Positions 45,897 to 57,659 of a stretch of DNA of 64,000 nt are shown in pieces. Position numbers and translations under genes: made by a program. The DNA comes from Erinaceus europaeus. Its lineage: Eukaryota > Chordata > Mammalia > Eulipotyphla > Erinaceidae. The notes under the pieces are model-generated. The model made no database searches. It saw only the letters and a list, made by a program, of their open reading frames with translations, and was not told the origin of the DNA. The first letter of the stretch is position 1, and every line of letters starts with the position of its first letter. The stretch spans positions 97,965,141-98,029,140 of the forward strand of contig NC_080166.1 of the NCBI RefSeq assembly GCF_950295315.1, written 5' to 3'.

Positions 45897-47290
45897 AAGA
45901 CAATTGTCTTTTCTTTGTACTTACTATTTCCCCTCTCTTTCCAGTTACATACATTTCTAAATTGGGAGTGAGTCATAACAACTATTATATTTCTAAAGAT
46001 TTTCAAGTAATTAGACTTTTAAATTCTATGCTTTTAATGATCAAAACATATTGAGGTCTTCATTTCATAATCTTTCTGAGTCCTGAGTACAGAATTAATT
46101 TTATTTCCTGTAGTATATAAATACCCCAATGGGCTCAGTTTTCAGATGTCTCTCATAAGTCACTTTTCATTTTTTACCTATTCTCCAACTTAATCTGAAA
46201 TGAATTCACAGTGACATATAAACATAAGAAGAAATTTGATTTTTGAAATATACGGGAAATTACCTAGTAGATATAGTATATTATAGACAATTTTCTCCAT
46301 CTTTTTTATATGCATTTGACTGTAAATTTGGCTGATTCAGATTCTAATCTTTGATATCCTAGCTCTCATGTCTAAGTAGATAAATATGCTATAGTACTAA
46401 TATGTTGCTGAAAATCATTTGGAGCTAATTCAATACCATGTGTTTCCTCACCTTTGCAACACTTGCAAGATTCAGAATCATTTCAGATGCTAGAGAGTCC
46501 CTGATAATTGATTTCTAGATAGTCAACATTTGACTCTATAATCAGAATTTTCTAAATATTTTTAGTTTTAAGTTCTTCTCTAAAGCAAGGGAGCTGATTT
46601 TTATACAGTGTAAGTCAGTAGATAACAGAATTGCCTTGGAAAATAAATCACAGTATTTGCTGGTTCAGAAAGAAAAAAATTAACATAGTAAATATTTAGC
46701 TCTACTATATGTCTTTATGTGATTTGTGGGCATCAAAATATTTTTATGAATTCTTTAGTAAGTTCAAGATAGTATTATATGTTCAAAATTGACAAAAAGA
46801 TAAAATTAGACACGCATGTATAAATCACTGCAATCTGATTTTTCTAGTACTTTTTATTGACCAAAGTAAAATACTAAGCATGGCACCAAGATTTTAAAGT
46901 CCCCCTCTTTGTGAGAAACAGTAAATAACTTGGAGCTTTATTACAATCCATCACAAGGGATTTCAGAGTCATACTCAGAAATAACAGAAACCTGGAGTGA
47001 ACATTGGCAAAAATATCAGTGGAGTGGAAAAAGAGACTGCCAGAAATAGAGAGTGATGTGGAGACAAAGTGTTCTAGTTAAACTCGTTCTCCTTCCCAAA
47101 AAGATGTGTCAGAAAAGTGCCCAATTGTCCCTTTATTTTCTACCATATGGCAGAAAGATATCAGTCTAGTGTGTAGAGAAACCTCAGAGTTAAAAGGACT
47201 AGTCCGAGTGTGAAGTCTATACTAGTAGAGCATCTTAACAATTTAATTCAACATATGCATAAAGTAGAAGAGAAAAGTTGGACATTGTAA
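45897..47290. other. No recognisable feature
   Basis: 1.4 kb of AT-rich, apparently unique sequence. Confidence 0.5.
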
Positions 47291-48720
47291 GAGAAACAAA
47301 CACTGCAACTAGTTCAGTATTAAACTTTTTAGAAATTTATATTAAAATACAAGGGGATATCTTGAAATTGATTATCTATATGAAATACATATAGCATATA
47401 TCTTAATATATCTAATATATAGTCCTTTAACTTGGACAACATGAGATAGTTATAAAGACATTGGAGAAAAATAAACAAAGATATCATTATTTGTAAATGC
47501 TGTGGTCATACTTAGGAAAGCCCAACTGTATAAACAAAAAGTCCTTAAAACTTATAAGAAAAGTATTCATTGTCATCCATGGTAAATCACTCAGCACACC
47601 CTCTCATTTTCCTCTGTTGCACCAATAATTGAATTGAATGTGTATAACTATAATAGAAAGTGAGGCAAAAGAAGACCTTGCAATGAACCTACAAAAGAAT
47701 ACTAAAACCATTTATATATATGCAGAGGCTTACACTTTGTTTTTATCCAGAAGAGGATTCTGATAGGTGGGGAAATAGCCTATATGAGTGGATGTGAGCA
47801 TTTGTCATTGATTGGTACAATTTTTCCCTATGAACCTAATATAGTCACTGATGTTCATAAATTATTTAATTCTAAATTGTACAGAGAATATTAAATTCTC
47901 TATAAAGAAATAGAATATTTTAATTGCCAATAAAGCTTGCATTTCATATATCAGAACTTATTACAAACACCTAGAAAAATATAGTCTATGGCAAAACTTT
48001 TTCTACTGAAAGCACTAAATTGTGCTACAATGAAAAAAGGAAGGTTCACAATGGCAAAAATACGAATGCAGTAAATAAGCATCTAGCAAATATACTTATG
48101 AAAATATGTCTGGAACTATAAGTCATTAGGGGGTTACAAAAGTGAGACTATGAGATACCACTCTATGCTTACTAGAATGAACAAAACCCAAAACACTGCT
48201 GGAGACATCAACTGCTGGAAAAGTGAGTAAAAGGGACTCTTGTACACTGCTGATGAGAATGCAAAATGTGCTCACCTCATCAGAAGATAGTTTGGCAGTT
48301 TCTTATAAACAGCACACAGTAGTGACCTGGCATTCATGCTTTTTGATAAAATCTGCATTGTCAACATACCTACATAAAGGATGTATATTGGAGCAGTAGA
48401 AATAGCATAGTGGTTATACAAAAATATTTTCATGCCTGAGGTTCTAAAATCCCAGCTTCAATTCTGTACATCACTATAAACCAGACCTAAGCAATGCTCT
48501 AATTTCTCTCTTTCTCTGTCTCTTTCTTTTTCTCTGTATGGCTATTAAATAAAAAAATAATAATATCTATGTCATGGATCTTTGTAGAAGCTTTATTCAT
48601 ATCAATTTGAACTTAAGCTATATATCCTTCTAAAAGGAAAGGGTTGATGTACACACAGAACTATTATCAAGCACTGAAATGAAATAAGCGAAGCCACAAA
48701 GACACATGCATAATCTTTAG
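47290..48720 (+). mobile_element. Ancient L1, ORF2 relic, interrupted by a SINE
   Basis: TATCATTATTTGTAAATGCT (47483) resembles the FADD region. TGAGATACCACTCTATGCTT (48149) and GGGACTCTTGTACACTGCTG (48232) match the conserved YHLTP and cysteine-cluster regions of ORF2. 48575-48715 continues with AGAAGCTTTATTCATATCAA. Sequence is heavily decayed and split by the SINE at 48386-48565. Confidence 0.65.
48386..48565 (+). mobile_element. Type C SINE in the ancient L1
   Basis: GGAGCAGTAGAAATAGCATA head, TTTTCATGCCTGAGGTTCTA, GCTTCAATTCTGTACATCAC, CCAGACCTAAGCAATGCTCT, pyrimidine stretch and an AATAAAAAAATAATAA tail. Confidence 0.75.
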
Positions 48721-49764
48721 TGTGCCTGGGTAAGTAGTTCAGCTGCTGCAGATAGCAGAAACAGTACATGCAAACGTATAATCAAACAATATGGTAGGGC
48801 AAAGTGATGCAAACTTGACCTAAAAGGTGTTTAATATAAAGAGTGGATATTAGATGAAGAGAGGTGTGATTTGAGAAGGAAAGAGGGATAGTATCAGGAC
48901 TTGCACATTGAAGTTCCAGATTCTATCCCCATTCTTACATGTGATGGAGTGGTGATCTCTCCAAGCTCTTTCTTATATGAAATTTTCCCTCTATCTCACA
49001 TGAAATGTATTTTTCCAGAAGAAAAATAAATGTCTAACTGAAAGAAGACAATCTGAGGTTATGTGCCATATGAGATAAACTGTATAATATTATATAAAAG
49101 ATAAAACTTTGGAGACAGTGAAATATATCAATCGCTGACAATTGAATCAGTCTGTGTATAATGTAATAAAGAGGCAACGACAAACTTATCAGTTGTTTCC
49201 TTCTCATCATTTATTCATTATTTCACTCACTTACTCATGTATTAAAAACCACAAGTGCATCTACACTATGTCAGATGCCAGGGACACAAAAGAGTATCAA
49301 GACTGTCATCAAATTTCTCAGTCTGTGGGTGAAATAGACATATAAACAGCATCTATCACATACTGTTATATTGGACATTTGAAGATCATCTAATAGATCT
49401 AAAACCACAAGAGAAAATATTGACAGTTTATCTTAGGATGGTCTGCCACAAAGAATACTGGATTCAATTATAAAGTATGGATATAATTTACCAGACAAAG
49501 AGAATGCTTTCCCAGATAGCAGAAACAAAGCATACAAAGGTATGATCAAAGAGGGGAAGGTGAAAAGGTATGATCAAACAGTATGATGGGTCAAAGTGAT
49601 GAAAACAGAACTCAAGCTGTTTAATATAAACAGTGGATATTAGAAGAAGATATGTGAGACTTAAGAGGGAAGGAGGAATGACATCAGAACCAAAAAAACT
49701 AATGAGTAAAATTTTATTATGAGACAAGAGGTTAGCATTAAAGGGTTATATGAGGGTGAGGACA
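48721..49764. repeat. Region with a degenerate ~150-bp direct repeat
   Basis: AGATAGCAGAAACAGTACAT at ~48751 and AGATAGCAGAAACAAAGCAT at ~49517 begin two segments that stay similar for ~150 bp (shared ATGATCAAACA-like, GTTTAATATAAA-AGTGGATATTAGA, then AGGGAAGGAGG-like). Between them (about 48890-49030) is a worn type D SINE. No gene recognised; a 67-codon frame at 49142-49345 lacks a domain. Confidence 0.6.
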
Positions 49765-49914
49765 ATTGTTGATATGCCTAATAGAGCACATTTATTACCA
49801 TGCTTAAGAACCTGGATTCAAATCCCTGGTTCTCTGTCCACAGGGGGGACATGATAGAGTTGTACTACAGGTCTATTTCTCTCTTACACACACACACACA
49901 CCACTCTCTTCCCC

Positions 49915-49920
49915 CTTTCT

Positions 49921-49980
<60 letters not shown>

Positions 49981-50387
49981 ATTTAATAAAGGATAAATTA
50001 ACAAAACCATAGGGTAGGAGGGGTACAACTCCACACAATTCCCACCACCCAATCTCCATATCCCATCCCCTTCCCTGATAGCTTCCCCATTCTCTATCCC
50101 TCTGGGAGCATGGACCCCGGGTCATTGTGGGTTGCAGAAGGTGGAAGGTCTGGCTTCTGTAATTGCTTCCCCACTGAACATAGACGTTAACTGGTCAGTC
50201 CATACTCCCAGTCTGCCTCTCTCTTTCCCTAGTAGGGTGGGTCTCTGGGGAAGCAGAGCTCCAGGACACATTGGTGGGGTCTTCAGTCCAGGGAAGCCTG
50301 GCCGGCATCCTGATGGCATCTGGAACCTGGTGGCTGAAAAGAGATTTAACATACAAAGCCAAACAAATTGTTGAGCAATCATGGACC

Positions 50388-50395
<8 letters not shown>
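49915..50395 (-). mobile_element. L1 3' tail inserted in a SINE, minus strand, tail expanded to (CTTT)n
   Basis: CCACTCTCTTCCCC at 49901-49914 and 50438-50451, each preceded by (CA)n, is the target duplication. The plus strand starts with (TTTC)n at 49920-49980, where poly(T) is expected, then CACACAATTCCCACCACCCA, CTTCTGTAATTGCTTCCCCA and CCAAACAAATTGTTGAGCAA, the reverse of 44280-44660. Similarity to the young L1's tail is high. Confidence 0.85.

Positions 50396-50437
<42 letters not shown>
50396..50437 (+). repeat. (CA)n microsatellite
   Basis: About 21 CA units. It lies in the right-hand target duplication; the left-hand copy (49886-49901) is shorter, so the repeat grew after insertion. 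Confidence 0.9.
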
Positions 50438-50439
<2 letters not shown>

Positions 50440-50575
50440 ACTCTCTTCCCCATTTCTATAGCTCTGTCTCTCACCCTCTATCAAAAAAAATTTTTTTTAA
50501 TGGGTGCTAGTAAAATGCAGTGCAATTGTGTAGGAATAGAATCCAAGCATTAACAGTGGTGGCAAAAATTTAAAA

Positions 50576-52286
50576 TTAAATGGTATATGAGGTGCATGAT
50601 GTTGAGATTTGCATTTTAGAGCTACTGTCCTGATAACAGTTTGCATTCTAGATTATGCACAAAGGTGAAGGAACTGTAGGAGGAAGGCATCTCACAAAGT
50701 CAACAGAGATAAATAGAACTGAGAGAGGCAGAATTGATAAGATCTTACACTACTCTGAGTAACAAGGAGAGTAACTGCTAGCTAACTGAGGGTGCATGAC
50801 ATGCGAAATATGCCATTTTTCATTGTTATGCCAAATAATCCTAGAAAAATATTTATTTCTGTACATTGATCTTTAGAGATTGTACTTATATTGAAGGTTT
50901 TAATTTGTACTCTGTCAATAAAACTAAATGCAGTTGGAGATAGAACTAGTGAACCTTTGACATCATCTGCCTTTCAACATTCAACCTGAAATGTGAGAGG
51001 AAAGACTACAATAGCTCACAGTGCTCTGCCTTGGATGCAGGTACTTAACCTAAAGAAGACAAATAAATGCAGGTACTTGAATGTCTAAGTAGACAGAACA
51101 AATAAGTTGTGAACAACTGTATCTGAAACTGTCTCTTGATAACATATTTTTCATATCTGCACTTGGAATAAAACTCTTATACAATCGTAATTCTAATGTT
51201 TGGAGTCTTCCTGATGTATTTTATGGGCCAGAGCTATGCTTATTTCCCTCTGCTTTTTATGAATAGCAATTACAAATTCATTAGTTACTTCCCACATGGT
51301 AAAGACCTCCAAATACCATTTTTAAGTCTGCTATTAATTAGGTCTATTTTAACAAATGTTTATGGAATAAAAATTGAATGTTTTCTGCACATTTTGCTAT
51401 GCAATTTGATGGGTGAGGTCTCCGTGTAGTTATAGTCATTTATCTTCAGTATTTGGCTTTACTTTCTCCTTATATTAATGCATTTTAAGTATATTTCTTA
51501 TATATCCTTTTTTGTTAACTCCCTTAACATATTTCTTAATCAGCAAGAAACAAGTAAAGCATTAAAGAAAAACAACTAAAACTTACAATTTTATAATTGG
51601 CATATATATATGTATATATTTTTCGCAGCTACAGAAAAGTTACAAATTTTGCTCTTCTGCATGTAAGAAATCTGATTTGGAATAACCAGAAAGTTAAGGG
51701 TCCAAAGACTGGCATAACAGCAACAGAATGAAATTGTCAAGGACAACATGGAGAGTATGTAACAGATGGATAGAAATTAATTTTTAGACCAACTGTATGA
51801 GGGCAATTTTTGACACTTGACTTTAATTATGTTCTGGTTTAGCTGAGAAAATATGACACAATCTCAAATTTCCACAGGACTATATTATAATATTCAATAT
51901 TATTAGCCCTGAACAAAATGAACCAACATGAACAAACATTTTAATGGTGATGTTAACAGTCTATGCTGAAGACTTGCTAGCAGTGTATTATATTGTCTGT
52001 TTGAGATAGAGATAGAGATAGATAGATAAGTAGAAAGATAGATAGGTAGGTAGATAGGTAAACATATAGATAGAGATGGAATGTGATTTCTTCAGAGTAA
52101 TTTGTGTCCATGCCCTGAGGTACATTAAACTTTATGGCATTTGCTCATGAACCATGATTTTAAAAAAATGATAATGGAAAACAAAACATATACACACACA
52201 TACATACACACAGACTAGAACATGTGGTTCTTCCAGTGTTTGACCCTTGAGAATTATTAAATGATAACTTGACATAGCTCAAAACT

Positions 52287-52331
<45 letters not shown>

Positions 52332-53105
52332 CTGAAAGGTAGCATTTTCATAACCTAGGTAAGTTATGCAAAATAACAAACTTGAAAATTTTTGCTCCAT
52401 TAGCTGCGTATCAGTCAGAATAACTTCATAATTTATAGTAGTAGTTTCACTAAGCCACAAAACTAGATTTTTCTGAAATCAATAGTTACATCTGTTGAAG
52501 AGTACTATACTGAAAAATATTGCTTACAAAAACAAGACCTATTTTCCACTTTGAAAGTCACTGGGAAATTAGATAAAATTAAACAGTATACCACAGTGGA
52601 CTCAGAAATGACAGGTAGATCAAATTCCCATACTTATGGTAAAATTTTTACCAAAAATAATCTTAAGGTCAAAGAAGTAGAAGGAACCTGTATAAGTACC
52701 TCAAACATAATATGCAGCATCACACTTGACTAAAATGACTATAGTGATTTCAAATACCAAGCTATAAACAAAATCCAATTTTGTAGGTATGTATAGCTGT
52801 TAAACTCAAGTTTACATACAACATCTTCACTTGATTCCTCAACCAAACCAATAATTTTGTCTTTACCAAATCTATCCCCCACCATCCTGTTCTATGTTAT
52901 GATATAATAACTGGCAAATATACTGGTTCCTCTTACTTCCACAGAGGTCTACTCTATCAGTTCCAAACCTGGAGTTGTCACAGAACTAACCCAGTTGAAG
53001 ATTAGCTGGGACAGCCAGTCTATAGTTCTGTGGGTGGGTACCAAATTTTCTGGACAGTGTAGGTAAGGAATGTGTACCTCTACTGATTTCATGAAATAAT
53101 TTCAT
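50576..53105. other. Unique sequence with GATA and TA microsatellites
   Basis: (GATA)n-like at 52010-52065 and (TA)n at 52288-52329. No repeat family or gene recognised in the remaining 2.4 kb; open frames of 60-77 codons lack domains. Confidence 0.55.
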
Positions 53106-53385
53106 GAGACAGACTGTCTCTTTTTCATTCTTCATTTTAGAGAGAGGGAGAGAGGGAAGGGGGAGGCTGGGGAGAGGAACTGGAGAGAGGGGGACAGGGA
53201 AAAGAGATGCTAGGGCGAGGGGAGGGCAAGGGTAGGGCGAGGGCAAGGCTAGGAGATATTAACCAGAATGCCACTCTGGTAGATACACACAAGGGCTTCA
53301 ACCAGGAGTTTCACTCATGTGCAAGTCCTGTGACTCGACCTGCTGAATTATCAGATGCTAAGTTTTCAGCTATTAATGTATTCTA
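53106..53385 (-). mobile_element. Type D SINE, minus strand, with purine-rich expansion
   Basis: AACCAGAATGCCACTCTGGT and TCACTCATGTGCAAGTCCTG with CGACCTGCTGAATTATC correspond to the type D middle and head. The tail-side GA stretch has grown into ~110 bp of GAGGG/GGGCGAG-like sequence (53140-53255). Confidence 0.65.
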
Positions 53386-53886
53386 CAATCAGAGTACAGT
53401 CAGGAGTGCATTCCAGTTTTTGCTCAGTGATATAAACTCTGAGCTAGACAATGGATCAAATGTATGTCTGTTTCTCTTTATTAGATAGTCAGGGACTCTT
53501 CCCCCCAGCATTTTTCCTCCTATGTAACAATCTCCACAGATAAAAGGATGAATGCAAATTTGATCTGTCAATGAAGTTCTCTAAACTCTAAATGATATCT
53601 GTCTCTTAGCACTCTTATTGCCTGTAAGTCCATGAAGCATAGCCAGAATTTAAAACTAATTACAGACATTGTTTGAGCTACATTTAACTAAGATGATACA
53701 GTATCGAATAGTGTACATGTTGCTTGTTATAAGAGCATGCTTTCTTTTATGCCTAAATGAATCTCTACCTCAAATTTGTTTCCTGTTAACCAAAATTCAG
53801 GTGTGTTTGTCTATTTTGGTTTATACAATTGATTCATAATATCAAATAGCTGAAATCAATAACATTATTTTAAAAGTTTTTATTTG
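53386..53886. other. No recognisable feature
   Basis: Unique-looking AT-rich sequence. Confidence 0.5.
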
Positions 53887-54045
53887 GGGTCTGGGGAGAT
53901 AACCTAATGGTTATGCAAAAGACTTTCATGCCTGAATCTTTGAGGTCCCAGAGTTAATCCCCGCCACCACCATAAACTAGGGCTGAGCAGAGCTCTGATA
54001 GCTCTCTCTCTCTCTCTCTCTCATTAAAGTAAATTTAAAAAAATA
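53887..54045 (+). mobile_element. Type C SINE
   Basis: GGTCTGGGGAGATAACCTAA head, CAAAAGACTTTCATGCCTGA, CCACCACCATAAACTAGGGC, GAGCAGAGCTCTGATAGC, (CT)n and a CATTAAAGTAAATTTAAAAA tail. Confidence 0.9.
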
Positions 54046-54184
54046 GTTTTTGTTTTTATAAAAGCATATGGTACTTTCAAAATTAGAAAGAGCTAATCTT
54101 TAAGTTTACTAGAGGTGTACTTAATTATAAAATATACATGTAATTATAAAAAATAAATATAAAATTAGAATAATTAAAAATAAA

Positions 54185-54315
54185 GCAGTCAGAAATGGCA
54201 AAGTGGGTAAGTAAGCAGAGTGGTAGATTTACATGAATGTGGTTCTATATTCTGTTATAGCCATTATGCCAGAGTGTGGCTCTGATATTCTCTCTCTCTC
54301 TCTCTCTCTCTATCC

Positions 54316-54349
<34 letters not shown>

Positions 54350-54360
54350 TAAAGATAATT
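54185..54360 (+). mobile_element. Diverged type D SINE with (CT)n and (CA)n
   Basis: GGCAAAGTGGGTAAGTAAGC, CCATTATGCCAGAGTGTGGC and a pyrimidine stretch of (CT)n followed by (AC)n at 54323-54348. Confidence 0.6.
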
Positions 54361-54391
54361 TAAAGATTTTGACATTAATATTTTGTTTTTA

Positions 54392-54585
54392 TAATACTTC
54401 TTAATTTACTTGATAGAGACAGAGAAATTGAGAGAGAAGGGAAAGATGAACAGAAAGAGAAAGAGACCTGCAGCATTGCTTCCCTGCTTGTGAAGCTTTA
54501 CCCCTGCCAGTGAGAACAGGAAGCTTGAATCCAGGTCCTTTCACTTGGAAATGTATATTTATCCAGGTGCACCATCATCCAGCCC
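54392..54585 (-). mobile_element. Type A SINE, minus strand
   Basis: CTTAATTTACTTGATAGAGA tail, CAGCATTGCTTCCCTGCTTG, CTTGAATCCAGGTCCTTTCA and GCACCATCATCCAGCCCT head. Confidence 0.8.
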
Positions 54586-54628
54586 TGGACAAAACCAATT
54601 CTCAACCTCAGTCTCCCAAAGTAGAGGA

Positions 54629-55260
54629 GGCCCATCTGTAGGCAGGATACTTTATATGTGGTAAAGCAGGTCTGCAGGTGCTTCTCTTTCCCTCTCCTGT
54701 TGGACATTAAGCAAGCTCCCTGCTCCCCCCCTGCTCCATTGATGATACTATGGCCTATTTACATAATCATTGTTTTGCCTGAAAGATTCCCCACTCATTC
54801 CTTTGATCTATCTTCTTTCTACCTCAAGACCCACCCTGCCTGCAGGGTACAGTAATCCCGCCTGTTAAAACCCTAGCAACCATTGCTATGGAAGCTTTCT
54901 ACCTTCCCACTCTTTTCTCCACCCCCTTTCCCAGCCACCTCCAGTCCCAACTTGGCACTTCCAGTTTTACCCTATAAAGCCCACTTCTGTTCCTGGTTTT
55001 GTTCTCTTTTCTCTCCTGCTTCCTGACCTGGAGAAGGGCTTGCGTGCAGAGTGGGAGGCAGCCATTGCATTTGGTGCCATATGTCTTAACCTGTTGTGCT
55101 CACACCCAACTCTGGGGCTCCCACCTGAACAAAGAATTGTATTACCATGCTGCCATGAGTTCCTGGTCTCTTGCCTGTGGCGCTAGCCTGGCACTCTCCA
55201 TTGCTATTTCCCCATTCCATCTCAGTTTCTGTCTCCACCCAATACATGAATAAGTAATTC
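54629..55260 (+). mobile_element. SINE split by a solo LTR
   Basis: 54629-54697 holds CCCATCTGTAGGCAGGATAC, GGTAAAGCAGGTCTGCAGGT and CCCTCTCC. 55194-55260 resumes with CTCTCCATTGCTATTTCCCC, TCTCAGTTTCTGTCTCC and CCAATACATGAATAAGTAAT, the expected SINE tail. Confidence 0.8.
54698..55193 (+). mobile_element. Solo LTR, 496 bp, with 6-bp target duplication
   Basis: CTCTCC stands at 54692-54697 and 55194-55199. The element begins TGTTGGACATTAAGC and ends GCCTGGCA, the TG...CA termini of LTRs, and interrupts a SINE cleanly. A CCTATAAAGCCC TATA-like box lies at ~54971. No AATAAA was seen downstream of it, so the strand is set by the TATA-like box only. A 6-bp duplication is usual for class II (beta-like) proviruses. 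Confidence 0.75.
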
Positions 55261-55274
55261 TTATTTATTTATTT

Positions 55275-55530
55275 ATTTTCCTCCAGGGTTATCATTGGGG
55301 CTCAGTGCCTGCCCCATGAATCCACTGCTCCTGGTGGTCATGTTATCCATTTGTTGTTATAGTTGTTGTTGGATAGGACAGAGAGAAATTGATAGAGGAT
55401 GGGAATATAGAGAGGGGAGAGAAAGATACCTGCAGACCTGCTTCACCACTAACAAAGTGACCCTCCTGCAGGTAGGGAGCTGGGGACTCGAATCAGGACA
55501 CTTGCTCCCATCCTTGTGCTTTACACTAAT
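55275..55530 (-). mobile_element. Type B SINE, minus strand
   Basis: CCTCCAGGGTTATCATTGGG, GAATCCACTGCTCCTGGTGG, TTGTTGGATAGGACAGAGAG, CTGCAGACCTGCTTCACCAC and GGGGACTCGAATCAGGA. The head beyond the B box is worn. Confidence 0.85.
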
Positions 55531-56159
55531 TTTAATGCATTGAAAAGAAATCAATTCATTTGGTTTAAAGGAGGAACATAATGTATAAAAATTCGAGTTA
55601 ATGTGTGTGTATGTGCACACACATGTGAAACTATGTTCCTTAAATGTGATATCACAAAGAAAATTTAAATTTAAAAATCAAGAGAATAGAATTATAATCA
55701 AATGGTCCTGAAATTCTATCAGTATAGGCCAGATTTCTGTGGTGTTTGTTTATCTGTTTATTCAATTTCACAAATTTAGTCATATTAATACATAATTAAA
55801 TTAATGTGATTTTAAGAGTTTTTGTTTCTAGAAAGATATACTGTATTTTTAAATTTATACACACACATATATTTCAGTCTTCCTCTTTAATGACTTTGAA
55901 ATTGATCAAACTGTTGACTCCAATTAAATATAAATAGTAGATTTCTAGTCTTACTCTCTGATTTTTAAAAACCTAAAGATAGTGAGAAACAAAACTGGCA
56001 CCTCTAGAAATTTTATCTAGACGATGAAGGAATGGTGATTGAACCTGAGATTTATTTAATTTCCTAGTCCTTGGTCTTATCCACAGTACAATTTTTCTCA
56101 TATCTTCACTTGATGAAAAAAGTTTCATTCTATGACTTTTAAGAAGAAATTTATGATTT
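55531..56159. other. No recognisable feature
   Basis: AT-rich, with a short GTGTGTGTATGTGCACACACA imperfect palindrome near 55604-55624. Confidence 0.5.
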
Positions 56160-56320
56160 ATTTTTATTCTTTTCCTTTATTGTGGGATTAATGTTTTACT
56201 ATCAACAGTAAATATAATAGTTTATACATGTATCACATTTCTCAGTATTGCACATAACAGTACAACTGCCACTAGGTCCTCTGTCATCCTTTTCCAAGAC
56301 CTGCACTCTCCCTCCCAACA
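56160..56320 (-). mobile_element. Retroposed 3' end, same family as 23410-23658, minus strand
   Basis: CCTTTATTGTGGGATTAATG, TTACTATCAACAGTAAATAT and ATGATCTATG-like sequence correspond in reverse to the CAGTAAATACAATAG-type and CCCCAATAAAG end of that family. Moderately diverged. Confidence 0.6.
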
Positions 56321-57659
56321 ATTTATGATCTATGTAAGCCTCTAAATCATATTGTAGTGGCAATCTTATCTTTTGAAAACCCTTATGGTGGGGATAGATT
56401 TAGAATAAATGTTGAGTAGTATATTCTGTGAACAATATATGCAATGATAAAAATAATCACCATATGATTTTGGAACAATAGAAAAATTATTAAAATATAT
56501 ACTGGTTTGTTTGGGTCTTAAGCTTAATTTTGGCATATCTAACATTGTCAATGTACATGTATTTATTTTATTATTTTGTAGAGCCAGTCCCTTACACATA
56601 TTCAATTTCATTGTTCCTAGCTGCAATGCCATTCAGATAGAGCTAGACAAAGAAGAGACACCACAGCGCATGAGTGTCATAGCACCTTCTATGTGGTGAC
56701 AAGATATGTATCCTACCTGGCGAACTACTTCTCATTTTTTAGTTTACACATTTATGAGATAGTAATATTTCAGAAGTCTTGACCACCAACAAGACTCACT
56801 AGAGTCTTTTTTTTTACATAATCATAACATGTCATTGTAAACAATGCAATATTTATTCTTTAACATACACAAAAATCTGGTTAGAATTCCAAAAATATAA
56901 ACTATTGAAAAAAATAGTGTTATTTCTTTATGAGATGAGGATACTTTTTCAATAGAAAGACATATGCTGTTCTGTGAATAACAAATAACTTCTAGGTCAA
57001 ATGCATATGGTAAATGTTCACACTTAGTACTGTGTAGGAATGACAGTAGTCATTTCTAATAAGTAATGTGTGAAAAGCAATAGGACAGTTACAGAAACAC
57101 TTCCTGTTTGTTTGTGGCAATAGGCCAAAGACTGCTATGTGGATATTATGTTTTTGATAAAACATGCTGTCTTACATAGATTCAAGTTTCTTGTTCCCTG
57201 AACACAGAACTTTAATTATGGGAAAAATTCACTAAGAAAACTAAAAGATTCTTTTAAGAAGCCCTGGTCATATAGCTTTATTTATTTTGTACTAAAAAAA
57301 AAAAAAGGCATTGCTGCATATGTATTTGCTCTGAAGAGTACAGTTATTGGCAAAATTAATCAATACTTAAAGCATCAAAAATTTGCAGAAAGCAAATGTG
57401 AATGATAGCACTGGATACCTATGTTTTGTATCACTGTGTCACATAAGATTAACAGCATATTAAATAATACTTAAGTGATTATAGTCATTTCACTGGACAG
57501 AGTGTAACAAGACTTGGCTATCTTTTTTATTTTTTAAGTAGTAGGCAATAGGATTCAAACTACATAGGAAAAAATGACTAGACATTAGAAATTATCTAAG
57601 TGCTAGAAAAAGTTTTGTTTTATATACATAATAATTATTAGAAGAAACTTGAAATGAGA
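56321..57659. other. No recognisable feature
   Basis: AT-rich unique-looking sequence with an A(13) run at 57294-57306. Open frames up to 88 codons lack domains. Confidence 0.5.

Larger units (their letters stand above)
49765..50575 (+). mobile_element. Type B SINE split by an L1 3' tail
   Basis: First part 49765-49914 (CTTAAGAACCTGGATTCAAA, CTGTCCACAGGGGGGACATG, (CA)n); second part 50438-50575 (CCTCTATCAAAAAAAATTTT, GGTGCTAGTAAAATGCAGTG). The insertion site CCACTCTCTTCCCC is duplicated. Confidence 0.75.
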
